DNA from: Rhodospirillales bacterium
GTDB lineage: Bacteria; Pseudomonadota; Alphaproteobacteria; ATCC43930; CGMCC-115725
Direction: 5' to 3'
DNA: 64,000 nucleotides
Assembly (NCBI GenBank): GCA_027315365.1
Contig: DAHUYF010000041.1
Location: 23,727-87,726, forward strand
In this document: positions 7,330 to 16,388 of the stretch, piece after piece
Position numbering within the stretch: the stretch's first letter is position 1
Layout: each line of letters opens with the position of its first letter
Position numbers and translations under genes: made by a program
Notes under the pieces: model-generated
What the model saw: only the letters and a program-made list of their open reading frames with translations
Database searches by the model: none
What the model was told of the DNA's origin: nothing

Positions 7330-7986
7330 TCAGGCGACTTCCGCCATCGCCGCGTCGCGGCGCTCAAAACGCCAGACGCAGGCGGGGGGAAAGTTGCGCC
7401 AGACGCGGGCGGCGATGCGGCCGGAGACGGCGTAGTCGCGTTCCGGCAGCGGCGAGGCGAGGCCATAGGTGAACTGCACCAGGCTGCCGCGCGCGCCGAG
7501 GAGGGCGAAACACTGTTCGACAATGCGCTGGCGCAGCCGCTTGGGCATCGACAGCAGCGGCAGGCTGGAGACGATGGCAGAGACGCTGGTGACGCCCAGC
7601 GGGCGCAACAGCGTGGTGAGCTGCGCCGCGTCGCCGGCGACCACGCGCAGCTCGGGAAAGCGCTCGGCGAGGAGCCGGTGGAGGCGCTCGTCGCGCTCGA
7701 CCACGAGGAGCTTCTCCGGCGGCAGGCCCGATGCCAGCAGCGCGCGGGTGATGCTGCCGGTGCCGCCGCCGAGCTCGACCACGAGGCGGGTCTGGCGCGG
7801 TTCGATCTGGCGCGCCATGGCGCGGGCGAGATAGCGGCTGGAGGGCGCGATTGCGCCGATACGATGCGGTGCCTTCAGCCAGCGGCCGAGAAACACCGCC
7901 ATCTCCCCCTCGGCCGCATCGTGCCGCGCCGCGGGCCCGCAGCTTTGATCCAACCCCTTGAAACTTCGGATGATTCCGTTCCTCAT
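7330..7986 (-). CDS. class I SAM-dependent methyltransferase, PmtA/KsgA-like
   Basis: A 218-residue methyltransferase. The SAM-binding motif is VVELGGGTGSITRAL at about residues 68-82, preceded by IGAIAPSSRYLARAMA, the segment characteristic of phospholipid N-methyltransferase PmtA and its relatives. The acidic residue closing motif II lies in LLVVERDERLHRLL, and SSLPLLSM occupies the position of the catalytic loop. PmtA methylates phosphatidylethanolamine towards phosphatidylcholine at the membrane; that is the likely role here, but related proteins of unknown substrate exist. A later internal start (MAVFLGRWL) would still keep the domain intact. It is convergent with the VOC gene. Confidence 0.75.
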   Translation of the reverse strand: MRNGIIRSFKGLDQSCGPAARHDAAEGEMAVFLGRWLKAPHRIGAIAPSSRYLARAMARQIEPRQTRLVVELGGGTGSITRALLASGLPPEKLLVVERDERLHRLLAERFPELRVVAGDAAQLTTLLRPLGVTSVSAIVSSLPLLSMPKRLRQRIVEQCFALLGARGSLVQFTYGLASPLPERDYAVSGRIAARVWRNFPPACVWRFERRDAAMAEVA

Positions 7987-8306
7987 GAGCGCGCTCGGCC
8001 GCCTTCCTGCGGCACCCGCGCGGGTTTACCACGTTGGCGTATGATTAAAAACGGGTAGAAACCGGGAGCTGTCAAGCGCTCGTTACGAAAGCCGGGCGCT
8101 GCCGGCCGCTGCGCGAGGCGTGCCGACCGGTCCGAAAGGACCCGGCGCGTCTTCCCTTAAGTAATTGTTTCCAATGGCTCGCCATCATCCTTTTCATGAC
8201 GCGCTCGCCGCCTCGATACTGGCGCGCGGCTTTAATGCATCTACATGTTGGATAGTCGCGGGCCGGGCCGCCGGTCTTGGCACAGCAGATCCGGAAGGGG
8301 AGGATG

Positions 8307-11300
8307 ATGCGCGCTGAGCAGCGGAAGCAAGAGGCGGTCGAGACGGCGGCGGACCTGGCGCTCCGCCGGCTCAAAGGCGAGCGCGGCGGCGACGCCGCGC
8401 GCTTCCTCCGGCAGTTCTACGATCACGTGCCGCCGGAGGATATCGTCGGGCGCTCATCCGATGAGCTCTATGGCGCGGCACTGTCGCTGTGGCGCTTCGC
8501 CGAGACCCGGCCGGGCGGCCGCGCCAAGCTGCGGGTGATCAATCCGCGGCTCGAGGAGCATGGCTGGCGCTCTTCGCGCACGGTGATCGAGATCGTCAAC
8601 GATGACATGCCCTTCCTCGTCGACAGCGTGACCTCGGCGCTCGCCGGCCAGGGCGTCACCGTTCATCTCGTCATCCACCCCATCCTGAGGCTCGAGCGCG
8701 ACGATTCCGGGCGCGTCCTCGCCCTGCACGAGAGCGCGGCCAAGACCAAGGCGAATGGCAAGGCGCTGCGCGAATCCTTCATGCATGTGGAGGTCGGCGA
8801 GGAGACCGATGCGCGCCGCCTGGCCGAGCTCGCGGCGCTGCTCGAGCGCGTGCTGGGCGAGGTTCGCGCCGCGGTCGGGGACTGGCCCAAGATGCGCCGG
8901 CGCCTCGCCGACATCGTCGCCGATCTCGGCGGTCGCCCGCCGCCGCTCGACGCGGCCGAGCGCGCCGAGGCGCTCGACTTCCTTGCCTGGCTCGACGACG
9001 ACAACTTCACCTTCCTGGGCTTCCGCGAATACCGCTTCGGCGAGGCGCGCGACGGCGGCCTCGACATCGTCCCGGACAGTGGGCTCGGCATCCTGCGCGA
9101 CGACGCCCACGCCGTCTTCGACGGGCTGCGCAATTTCGCCACCCTGCCGCCCGACGTGCGCGAGTTCCTGCGCGAGCCGCGACTGCTGATGATCAGCAAA
9201 TCGAACCGGCGCTCGCTGGTGCATCGTCCGGTCCACATGGACGTGATCTGCATCAAGGTGTTCGACGCCGCCGGCCGCGCTGCCGGCGAGCGGCTCTTCG
9301 TCGGCCTCTTCACCTCGCTCGCCTACAGCCGAAGCCCGCGCCAGATCCCGTTGCTGCGCCGCAAGGTCGCTGACGTGCTGCAGCGCAGTGGCTTCGGCGC
9401 CTCGAGCCATGACGGCAAGGCGCTGCTGCACATCCTCGACAATTATCCTCGCGACGAACTCTTCCAGATGGGCGACGGTGAACTTTACGACATCGCGCTC
9501 GGCATCCTCAATCTGCAGGAGCGCCAACGCATCGCGCTTTTCGTGCGCCGCGACCCGTTCGAGCGCTTCGTCTCCTGCCTCGTCTATGTCCCGCGCGAAC
9601 GCTACGACACGGCGTTGCGCCAGCGGTTTGGCGCGATTCTCGAGGAAGCGTTCGGCGGTATCGTCGACAGCTTCAACACCCAGCTCGACCAGTCGGTGCT
9701 CGGGCGCGTGCATTTCATCCTGCGCACGACGCCCGGCCGGCTCGCCCTTGCCGACATCGAGCAGGTCGAGGGCCGGCTCGCCGAAGCTGCCCGCAGCTGG
9801 TCCGACCGCCTGGCCGAAGCGCTGACCGAGGCGCAGGGCGAGGAGGCCGGGCGGGCGCTGCTGCTGCGCTACGGCGGCGCCTTCCCCAGCGCCTATCGCG
9901 AGCGCTTCGGCGCCGCCGCGGCGGTGGCCGATATCGAGCGCTTCGAGGAGCTGCGCCGGGGCCCAGCCGTCGCCGTCGCGCTCTATCGCGCGCTCGAGGC
10001 CGAGGACGCGGAGCTGCGCTTCAAGATATACCGCGCCGGCGCGCCGCTGCCGCTCTCCGACGTGCTGCCGGTGCTGGAGCATCTCGGCCTCAAGGTCGTC
10101 GCCGAGGTGCCCTATACCCTGACGCCTGCCGCCGGACCGTCGCTGTCGATGCAGGATTTCAGCCTGGTCGCGGCCGCGGGCGAGGTCGAGGTCGCGCGCG
10201 AGCGCGCGCGCTTCGAGGCGGCCTTTCTCGCCATCTGGTCGGGAGCGATGGAGAGCGACGGGCTCAACCGCCTGGTGCTCGCCGCCGGACTCGACTGGCG
10301 CCAGGTGACGGTGCTGCGCCTTTATTCGAAGGTGCTGCGCCAGGTCGGCAGCGCCTATAGCCAGGCCTATATGGAGGATGCGCTGGCCGGGCATCCGGCG
10401 ATCGCCGCCGATCTGGTGCGGCTGTTCGAGCGCCGCTTCGATCCCGCCGGCGACGACCAGCGCGACACCGAGGAGACGCGCGCCGCGATGGCGGTCGAGC
10501 AGGCGCTCGACGCGGTGCAGGGACTCGATGAGGACCGCATCCTGCGCAGTTTCCTGCTGCTCGTGCGCAAGAGCCTGCGCAGCAACTATTTCCAGCGCCT
10601 GCCCGGCGGCGCGCCCAAGCCCTATCTCGCGGTGAAGCTGGCGAGCCGCGAGATCGAGCTGCTGCCGTTGCCGCGGCCGCTCACCGAGATCTACGTGCTG
10701 AGCCCGCGCATGGAAGGCGTGCATCTGCGCGGCGGCAAGGTGGCGCGCGGCGGCATCCGCTGGTCCGACCGCAAGGAGGATTTCCGCACCGAGATTCTCG
10801 GCCTGATGAAGGCGCAGATGGTGAAGAACGCCGTCATCGTCCCGACGGGGTCGAAGGGCGGCTTCGTGCTGAAGCGGCCGCCGGCGGCGCGCGACGCGCT
10901 ACAGGCCGAGGGCGTGGAAGGCTACAAGACGCTGCTGCGCGGCCTGCTCGACCTCACCGACAACATCGTCGGCGGCGCGATCGTGCCGCCGCCGCAGGTG
11001 GTGCGGCATGACGGCGACGACCCCTATCTCGTCGTCGCCGCCGACAAGGGCACCGCCAGCTTCTCCGACATCGCCAATGCGGTCTCGGCCGAATACCGCT
11101 TCTGGCTCGGCGACGCCTTCGCTTCCGGCGGCTCGGAAGGCTACGACCACCGCGCGATGGGCATCACCGCGCGCGGCGCCTGGGAGACCGTGAAGCGCCA
11201 TTTCCGCGAGCGCGGCGCCGACATCCAGGCGGCCGATTTCACCGTGGTCGGCGTCGGCGACATGTCCGGCGACGTCTTCGGCAACGGCATGCTGCGCTCG

Positions 11301-13112
11301 CCGCACATCAAGCTGGTCGGCGCCTTCGATCACCGCCACGTCTTCCTTGATCCCGATCCCGATCCCGCCAAGAGCTTCGCCGAGCGCCGGCGCCTCTTCG
11401 ACCTGCCGCGCTCGAGCTGGGCGGATTACGATCGCGCGCTGATCTCGCGCGGCGGCGGCGTCTTCGAGCGCGGCGCCAAATCGATCGAGCTGTCGCCCGA
11501 GGCGCGCGCCCGGCTCGGCGTCGACCGGAAGCACCTCACTCCAGCCGAACTCGTCCAGGCGCTGCTCAAGGCGCCGGTCGATCTGCTCTGGTTCGGCGGC
11601 ATCGGCACCTATGTCAAGGCGAAGGAGGAGCGCCACGCCGATGTCGGCGATCGCGCCAACGACGCGCTGCGCGTCGACGCCGAGGATCTCGGTGCGGCGG
11701 TCGTCGGCGAGGGCGCCAACCTCGCGGTGACGCAGCGCGGTCGCGTCGCTTTCGCCTTGAAGGGCGGCCGCATCAACACCGACGCCATCGACAACTCCGC
11801 CGGCGTCGATACCTCGGACCACGAGGTCAACATCAAGATCCTGCTCGACGCCGTGGTCGCGGCGGGCGATGTGACGGTGAAGCAGCGAAATGCGCTGCTG
11901 CGCGAGATGACCCCGGCGGTGGCCGAACTGGTGCTCGCCGACAACGACCTGCAGGGCATGACCCTGACCGTCGCCGAGGCGCAGGGGGCGGAGCGGCTCG
12001 ACCAGCAGCTCCGCATCATGCGCGCGCTGGAACGTGCCGGCGAACTCGACCGCGCGGTGGAGTTCCTGCCCAGTGACGAGGCGCTGTCGACGCGCGCGGC
12101 CGCCGGCCGCGGCCTGGTGCGGCCCGAACTGGCGGTGCTCATGGCCTATGTCAAGCGTTCGCTGTCGCATGAGCTGGTCGCCGCCGGGATCGGCCGCGAC
12201 CCGCAGCTCGAGCGCGATCTGCTGGCCTATTTCCCGCCGGTGCTGACCGAGCGCTTCCGCGGCGCGATCGGCGCCCATCGCCTGCGCAACGAGATCATCG
12301 CCACCGTCGCGGCGAACGACATCGTCAACCGCGGCGGCATCACCTTCCTGTCGGAGATGCGCGAGCAGACCGGCCGCGGCGCCGCCGACATCACCCGCGC
12401 CTATATGATCGTCAAGCAGGTGTTCGATCTCGAGACGCTGTGGCAGGCGGTGAGCCGACTCGACAACAAGGTGCCGGCGCAGACCCAGACCGACATGCTG
12501 CTCGCCGGCAGCCGGCTGCTCGAGCGCGCCACCGCCTGGTTCCTGCGGAGCAACGCGCCGCTTGACATCCAGGCGCAGGTCGATGCCTTCCGGCCCGGCG
12601 TCGAGCAGCTCGCCGACCACATCACCGAGATCCTGCCGCTGCCGCAGCGCGCCGAGCTCGCGCGGCGTGCCGACGTGCTGGTGCAGCGGCGGGTTCCGTC
12701 GGAGGTGGCGCTGATGGTGGCGCGCCTCGACTTCCTGGTCTCCGCCGTCGACATCGTGCGCCTCGCGCTCGGCGGCGGCTCCGGGATCGTCGAGATCGGC
12801 CGCGGCTTCTACGCCGTCGGCGCGCGCTTCCGGCTCGACGCGCTGCGCATGGCGGCGCGGCGGCTCAAGCCCGCGACCGCTTGGCAGAAGGTGGCGGTCG
12901 ACGCGCTGCAGGAGGATTTTTACGCGCACCAGGCCGAGTTCGCCGCCAAGGCGATCGCCGAGGGTGGCGACTTCACCGCCTGGATCAACGCGCAGGCCGG
13001 CGCGCTCGGCCGCATCGAGGCGCTGCTGCGCGAGATCGAGGCGACCCCCAACCCGGATGTCGCCATGCTCATCGTCGCCAACCGCGCGCTGCGCGGCTCG
13101 CTGGCGGGATAG
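8307..13112 (+). CDS. NAD-dependent glutamate dehydrogenase, large (180 kDa) type
   Basis: Oxidatively deaminates glutamate to 2-oxoglutarate and ammonia with NAD+, linking amino-acid catabolism to the TCA cycle. The length (1,601 residues) is typical of the L_180 class. The long N-terminal regulatory half contains ACT-like segments (DDMPFLVDSVTSAL near residue 100). The catalytic domain begins at ARGGIRWSDRKEDFRTEI, with the active-site lysine loop VPTGSKGGFVLK at about 843-854, followed by the Rossmann domain (VGVGDMSGDVFGNGML; IKLVGAFDHRHVF) and a long C-terminal helical region. Two tandem ATGs are possible starts; the second lies 6 bases after GGAAGGGG. It is alone on its strand with a 245-base leader. 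Confidence 0.95.
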   Translation: MRAEQRKQEAVETAADLALRRLKGERGGDAARFLRQFYDHVPPEDIVGRSSDELYGAALSLWRFAETRPGGRAKLRVINPRLEEHGWRSSRTVIEIVNDDMPFLVDSVTSALAGQGVTVHLVIHPILRLERDDSGRVLALHESAAKTKANGKALRESFMHVEVGEETDARRLAELAALLERVLGEVRAAVGDWPKMRRRLADIVADLGGRPPPLDAAERAEALDFLAWLDDDNFTFLGFREYRFGEARDGGLDIVPDSGLGILRDDAHAVFDGLRNFATLPPDVREFLREPRLLMISKSNRRSLVHRPVHMDVICIKVFDAAGRAAGERLFVGLFTSLAYSRSPRQIPLLRRKVADVLQRSGFGASSHDGKALLHILDNYPRDELFQMGDGELYDIALGILNLQERQRIALFVRRDPFERFVSCLVYVPRERYDTALRQRFGAILEEAFGGIVDSFNTQLDQSVLGRVHFILRTTPGRLALADIEQVEGRLAEAARSWSDRLAEALTEAQGEEAGRALLLRYGGAFPSAYRERFGAAAAVADIERFEELRRGPAVAVALYRALEAEDAELRFKIYRAGAPLPLSDVLPVLEHLGLKVVAEVPYTLTPAAGPSLSMQDFSLVAAAGEVEVARERARFEAAFLAIWSGAMESDGLNRLVLAAGLDWRQVTVLRLYSKVLRQVGSAYSQAYMEDALAGHPAIAADLVRLFERRFDPAGDDQRDTEETRAAMAVEQALDAVQGLDEDRILRSFLLLVRKSLRSNYFQRLPGGAPKPYLAVKLASREIELLPLPRPLTEIYVLSPRMEGVHLRGGKVARGGIRWSDRKEDFRTEILGLMKAQMVKNAVIVPTGSKGGFVLKRPPAARDALQAEGVEGYKTLLRGLLDLTDNIVGGAIVPPPQVVRHDGDDPYLVVAADKGTASFSDIANAVSAEYRFWLGDAFASGGSEGYDHRAMGITARGAWETVKRHFRERGADIQAADFTVVGVGDMSGDVFGNGMLRSPHIKLVGAFDHRHVFLDPDPDPAKSFAERRRLFDLPRSSWADYDRALISRGGGVFERGAKSIELSPEARARLGVDRKHLTPAELVQALLKAPVDLLWFGGIGTYVKAKEERHADVGDRANDALRVDAEDLGAAVVGEGANLAVTQRGRVAFALKGGRINTDAIDNSAGVDTSDHEVNIKILLDAVVAAGDVTVKQRNALLREMTPAVAELVLADNDLQGMTLTVAEAQGAERLDQQLRIMRALERAGELDRAVEFLPSDEALSTRAAAGRGLVRPELAVLMAYVKRSLSHELVAAGIGRDPQLERDLLAYFPPVLTERFRGAIGAHRLRNEIIATVAANDIVNRGGITFLSEMREQTGRGAADITRAYMIVKQVFDLETLWQAVSRLDNKVPAQTQTDMLLAGSRLLERATAWFLRSNAPLDIQAQVDAFRPGVEQLADHITEILPLPQRAELARRADVLVQRRVPSEVALMVARLDFLVSAVDIVRLALGGGSGIVEIGRGFYAVGARFRLDALRMAARRLKPATAWQKVAVDALQEDFYAHQAEFAAKAIAEGGDFTAWINAQAGALGRIEALLREIEATPNPDVAMLIVANRALRGSLAG

Positions 13113-13187
13113 GCGCCGGGATCTCGGCTTTCCCTGGGCCCGCGCCCCGCGGTATCATGGCGCGACAGCAGACAGGGAGCAGAGACC

Positions 13188-13589
13188 ATGCCGCGGGACG
13201 ATGCCGGTGGCGGCGGGCGCAAACCGTCGCGCAATGTGCTGGGCGAGCGGCTCGAAGGCTGCTCGGCGAAGCCGGTGACCGGCTTCTTTCGCAACGGCTG
13301 CTGCGATACCGCGCCGGAGGATGTCGGCAGCCACACCGTCTGCGTCGTGATGACTGCCGAGTTCCTCGCCTTTTCCAAGGCGCGCGGCAACGATCTCTCG
13401 ACGCCCGTGCCGGGGTTCGGCTTTCCCGGGCTCAAGCCGGGCGATCGCTGGTGCCTCTGCGCGCCGCGCTGGCAGGAGGCGTTCGAGGCCGGCCAGGCGC
13501 CGCGCGTGGTGCTGCGCGCCACGCATGAAGCGGCGCTCGAGCATTGCGCGCTCGCCGATCTCAAGCGCTTCGCCATCGACCTCAGCTAG
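13188..13589 (+). CDS. DUF2237 family protein
   Basis: A 133-residue cytosolic protein that matches the DUF2237 family over almost its whole length. Hallmarks are NVLGERLEGCSAKPVTGFFR, NGCCDTAPEDVGSHTVCVVM, EFLAFSKARGNDLSTP and GFPGLKPGDRWCLCAPRW, ending in THEAALEHCALADLKRFAIDL. The many conserved cysteines suggest metal or redox function, but the family has no established activity. It starts 75 bases after glutamate dehydrogenase behind an AGGGAGCAGAG ribosome site and could be co-transcribed with it. Confidence 0.9.
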   Translation: MPRDDAGGGGRKPSRNVLGERLEGCSAKPVTGFFRNGCCDTAPEDVGSHTVCVVMTAEFLAFSKARGNDLSTPVPGFGFPGLKPGDRWCLCAPRWQEAFEAGQAPRVVLRATHEAALEHCALADLKRFAIDLS

Positions 13590-13636
13590 TGCGGTCTACA
13601 TCCCGATGCCGCGCGCCATCGGCGTCGCAGCCGCCG

Positions 13637-14167
13637 CTAGTCCTGCCATCGGATGGCCTCGGCGAAGTCGCGGAGCGCGGCGCGGAGCCGGGCGGACAAA
13701 TCGGCATCCGTTGCGATGCCGTCGGCGTCGAGACCGCGTCCGAGCAGCGGAAGGGTGATCGACGCCGCGTCGACGAGCCGCGCCGACATCGTCCTCAGCG
13801 TCAGGCGCAACTGCACATCGGCGTCGGTTGCGCGCTGCGACGCGTTGATCAGCGCCACCGGCTTGCCGGGAAATTCTCGGCTGGCGACCAGCCAGTCGAG
13901 CGCATTCTTCAGCACGCCTGCGACGCCGCGCGCATATTCGGGGCTGCAGAGCAGCAATCCCCGGCAGGATCCGATCTCGCGCCGCAACGCCGCCACCGGC
14001 GCCGGCGGATCGTCGGTGTCGAGGTCGGGATTGAAATGCGGAAGGGCGGCAAGCCCGCGATAGAGTGCGACCTCCATCGCCGGCGGCGCGAGCCGTGCCG
14101 CCGCCTTCAGCACGGCGGTGTTCGAGGAATTCGCCCGCAGGCTGCCCGAGATCGCCAGAATGCGCAT
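13637..14167 (-). CDS. NADPH-dependent FMN reductase
   Basis: A 176-residue flavodoxin-like oxidoreductase. The phosphate-binding loop ISGSLRANSSNTAVL directly follows strand 1, and the flavin-contact motif LLLCSPEYARGVAGVLKNALDW (read as CSPEYARGVAG then LKNALDWL) is the family signature. Members supply reduced FMN or reduce quinones and azo compounds with NAD(P)H; the precise acceptor is not predictable. It is convergent with the DUF2237 gene, 47 bases away, and divergent from the GFA gene. Confidence 0.88.
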   Translation of the reverse strand: MRILAISGSLRANSSNTAVLKAAARLAPPAMEVALYRGLAALPHFNPDLDTDDPPAPVAALRREIGSCRGLLLCSPEYARGVAGVLKNALDWLVASREFPGKPVALINASQRATDADVQLRLTLRTMSARLVDAASITLPLLGRGLDADGIATDADLSARLRAALRDFAEAIRWQD

Positions 14168-14265
14168 CGCCGCTTGGTACCGCAGAACGCCGCCTCGCGC
14201 CAGTGGCGGAGCCGATGCTCGACGCTCGCCTTTGACATGCTGCCGTCCGAAGTTGGGAGATGCCG

Positions 14266-14727
14266 ATGACGCCGCCCTTGACCGGCGCCTGCCAATGCGG
14301 CGAGGTCGGCTACGCCATCACGGCCGAGCCGGTGACCGTCTATGCCTGCCATTGCCGTGACTGCCAGCGCCAGAGCGGCGCCGCCTTCGCGCTCTCCCTG
14401 GTGGTGCCGCGCGCGGCGATCGGCGTCATCCGCGGCACGGCGCGGGAATGGCAGCGCCCGTCCGCACAGACCGCCAGCGGCACGCCCATGGTATGCCTGT
14501 TCTGCGGCGCTTGCGGCGCCCGGCTCTACCATCTGCCGTCGCGCAACCCGGAAGTCGCCGTGGTGAAGCCCGGCACGCTCGACGATACCGCCTGGCTCGT
14601 TCCGGTCGGCCACATCTGGACCGAGAGCGCGCAGCCCTGGGTCGCCATCCCGGCGCGGACGGTGAACTACCCGCGCCAGCCGCCCGATCTCGCCGCGCTG
14701 GCCGCGGCGTGGCGCGCGCGACGCTGA
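14266..14727 (+). CDS. GFA-domain protein (formaldehyde-activating enzyme/centromere protein V family)
   Basis: A 153-residue zinc protein of the GFA fold. It has GACQCGEVGY with the first cysteine pair, YACHCRDCQRQSGAAFALS with the CxHC-x2-C metal cluster, and FCGACGARLYHLPSRNPEV with the second CxxC. These eight-ligand patterns bind structural and catalytic-type zincs. The founding member was reported to add glutathione to formaldehyde, but most homologues are uncharacterised. The ATG six bases after GGGAG was chosen instead of one two codons upstream that has no spacing from it. Confidence 0.88.
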   Translation: MTPPLTGACQCGEVGYAITAEPVTVYACHCRDCQRQSGAAFALSLVVPRAAIGVIRGTAREWQRPSAQTASGTPMVCLFCGACGARLYHLPSRNPEVAVVKPGTLDDTAWLVPVGHIWTESAQPWVAIPARTVNYPRQPPDLAALAAAWRARR

Positions 14728-14762
14728 TGCCGGCGTGAGCAACAGGCATGGAACACGGTTTC

Positions 14763-14779
14763 ATTTTATTTCATAAAAT
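14763..14779. promoter_or_regulatory. AT-rich palindrome upstream of the XRE regulator
   Basis: ATTTTAT-TTC-ATAAAAT is a perfect 7-bp inverted repeat in an AT-rich patch that contrasts with the GC-rich surroundings, about 120 bases before the XRE gene. It may be a binding site for that regulator or part of its promoter. No direct evidence ties a protein to it. Confidence 0.4.
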
Positions 14780-14900
14780 AACGCTCGCTACACGAGTAAT
14801 TCTAACCATCCAGAACATCTTACGGCGTGGTAACTTGCGCAGAAACTCCGAAAACGGGTAAATCATCGCGGGGTCTGCGGCACCGAAAGCGACCAGGACC

Positions 14901-15368
14901 ATGACCACGGATAAGCACCAAGAGACCAGCCGCCGCGGTGGCGCGCGCCGGCGCACCGCGAAGCTCGACGGCCCGCACCCGATCGACGTTCATGTCGGCG
15001 CGCGCATCCGGCACCGCCGCGCCATGCTCGGCCTCAACCAGACCGACCTCGCTCTGCGGGTCGGCGTCACCTTCCAGTCGATCCAGAAATACGAACGCGG
15101 CACCAACCGTGTCAGTGCCAGCCGCCTGCAGGAGATCGCCGGCGTGCTCAACGTGCCCGTCAGCCATTTCTTCGAGGGGCTTGCGGCCGAGGAGGGCGCG
15201 CTCCCCGCCGAGCTGCCGCTGGGCGCGCTCACTGCGCAGGAGATCCGCGACCTCAACGGCGCCTTCGCCTCGATCAAGGACAAGACGGTGCGTCAGGCGG
15301 TGCTGCATTTGCTGAAGCGCGTCGCCGGCACCGGCGACGCCGCCGAGCTGCGGACGCTCCCGCTTTAG
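14901..15368 (+). CDS. XRE-family helix-turn-helix transcriptional regulator
   Basis: A 155-residue DNA-binding protein. A basic, disordered N-terminus (residues 1-25) leads into a Cro/cI-type HTH at about 32-88: VGARIRHRRAMLGLNQTDLA, then VGVTFQSIQKYERGTNRVSA with the recognition helix, and ASRLQEIAGVLNVPVSHFFE. The C-terminal 60 residues (TAQEIRDLNGAFASIKD) are helical and may oligomerise. Such proteins are abundant in alphaproteobacteria, often several per genome, and control symbiosis, stress or cell-cycle genes. The target is unknown. It is convergent with the quinol oxidase genes. Confidence 0.88.
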   Translation: MTTDKHQETSRRGGARRRTAKLDGPHPIDVHVGARIRHRRAMLGLNQTDLALRVGVTFQSIQKYERGTNRVSASRLQEIAGVLNVPVSHFFEGLAAEEGALPAELPLGALTAQEIRDLNGAFASIKDKTVRQAVLHLLKRVAGTGDAAELRTLPL

Positions 15369-15381
15369 GCTGCGGCGGCGC

Positions 15382-15403
15382 GCGGCCACCGGTCAGTGGC
15401 CGC
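15382..15403. terminator. stem-loop between XRE gene and cioB
   Basis: GCGGCCAC-N6-GTGGCCGC is a perfect 8-bp stem in the 24-base gap between two convergent genes and it includes the cioB stop codon. It could end transcription from both sides, although neither side has a T-run. Confidence 0.4.
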
Positions 15404-16388
15404 CATAGCCGCTGCCAGACGTCGCCTTGCCGCGGAAGATCCAGTGGGCGTAACCGAGATAGGCCAGGATGATCGGCAGGATGACGAGCACGCCCACGCC
15501 GATGAACTCCAGCGTCGGCGTCGAGGCCGCCGCCTGCCACAGCGTGAGGCGCCATGGCACGGCGTAGGGAAAGACGCTCACCCCCAGGCCCGACAGCCCC
15601 AGCAGGAACAGGAAGATCGAGGCGAGGAAGGGCACCGCCTCGGGGCCGCGCGCGATGCTGCGCCAGATGACCAGCGCGGTGGCGGCGGTGACCAGCGGCA
15701 CCGGCCAGAGGAAGAGGATGTTGGGCAGGCTGAACCAGCGCGCGCGGATCGGCTCGAAGGCGAGCGGCGTCCACAGGCTGACCAGCAGCAGGAAGAGCAG
15801 CGTCGCCAGCAGCGCCGGCCGTGCGGCGCGGCGGCCGAACAGCGCGGTGTCGCCCGCTGTCTTGAGGATGAGCCAGGTGGCGCCCAGCAGCGCGTAGCCG
15901 GCGACCACGCCAAGCCCGCTCGCCACGGCAAAGCCGCTGAGGAAGCCCAGCGGCGCCGCCGGCGAGGCGGTGCCGTCGATGAATCCCCCGAGCACCACGC
16001 CCTGGCAGAACCCCGCCAGCGCCGAGCCGCCGGCGAAGGCGATGTCCCAAAGCGCGCGCGAGCGCCCGGCGCGGAAGCGGAACTCGAAGGCGATGCCGCG
16101 AAAGATCAGGGCGAAGAGCATCAGCATCAGCGGCACGTAGAGGGCGGGCAGCAGGCTGGCATAGGCGACGGGAAAGGCGCCGATCAGCAAGGTGCCGCCG
16201 AGCACCAGCCAAGTCTCGTTGCCGTCCCAGATCGGCGCCACCGAATTCATCATCGCGTCGCGATCGGCATCGCTCGGCGCGAACGGGAAGAGGATGCCGA
16301 TGCCGAGATCGAAGCCGTCCATCACGACGTAGAGCGCGATGCCGAAGGCGAGCAGCAGTGCGAAGAGCAGCGGCAGGTCGAGGGTCAT
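15393..16388 (-). CDS. cioB: cytochrome bd-type quinol oxidase subunit II (CIO type)
   Basis: Membrane subunit II of a heme-copper-independent terminal oxidase; it partners CioA in reducing O2 with quinol. It has 331 residues and about eight or nine membrane helices. Conserved start MTLDLPLLFALLLAFGIALY and the following YVVMDGFDLGIGILFPF are signature features, as is the motif NSVAPIWDGNETWLVLGG. The ending HWIFRGKATSGSGYGGH is short, as in CIO members. The ATG overlaps the last bases of cioA by 4, so the two are translated together. No cydX-like small gene or cydCD assembly genes are visible here. Confidence 0.93.
   Translation of the reverse strand: MTLDLPLLFALLLAFGIALYVVMDGFDLGIGILFPFAPSDADRDAMMNSVAPIWDGNETWLVLGGTLLIGAFPVAYASLLPALYVPLMLMLFALIFRGIAFEFRFRAGRSRALWDIAFAGGSALAGFCQGVVLGGFIDGTASPAAPLGFLSGFAVASGLGVVAGYALLGATWLILKTAGDTALFGRRAARPALLATLLFLLLVSLWTPLAFEPIRARWFSLPNILFLWPVPLVTAATALVIWRSIARGPEAVPFLASIFLFLLGLSGLGVSVFPYAVPWRLTLWQAAASTPTLEFIGVGVLVILPIILAYLGYAHWIFRGKATSGSGYGGH

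Noticed and set aside
8454..10724. 756-residue open frame antisense to glutamate dehydrogenase
   Set aside because: It mirrors the coding strand (low-complexity, His/Arg/Gln-rich) and has no motif; long antisense frames are expected at this GC content.
14771..14956. 61-residue minus-strand frame with a hydrophobic stretch next to the XRE gene
   Set aside because: Overlaps the XRE coding start, has a weak start context, and the hydrophobic stretch derives from GC-poor promoter DNA.
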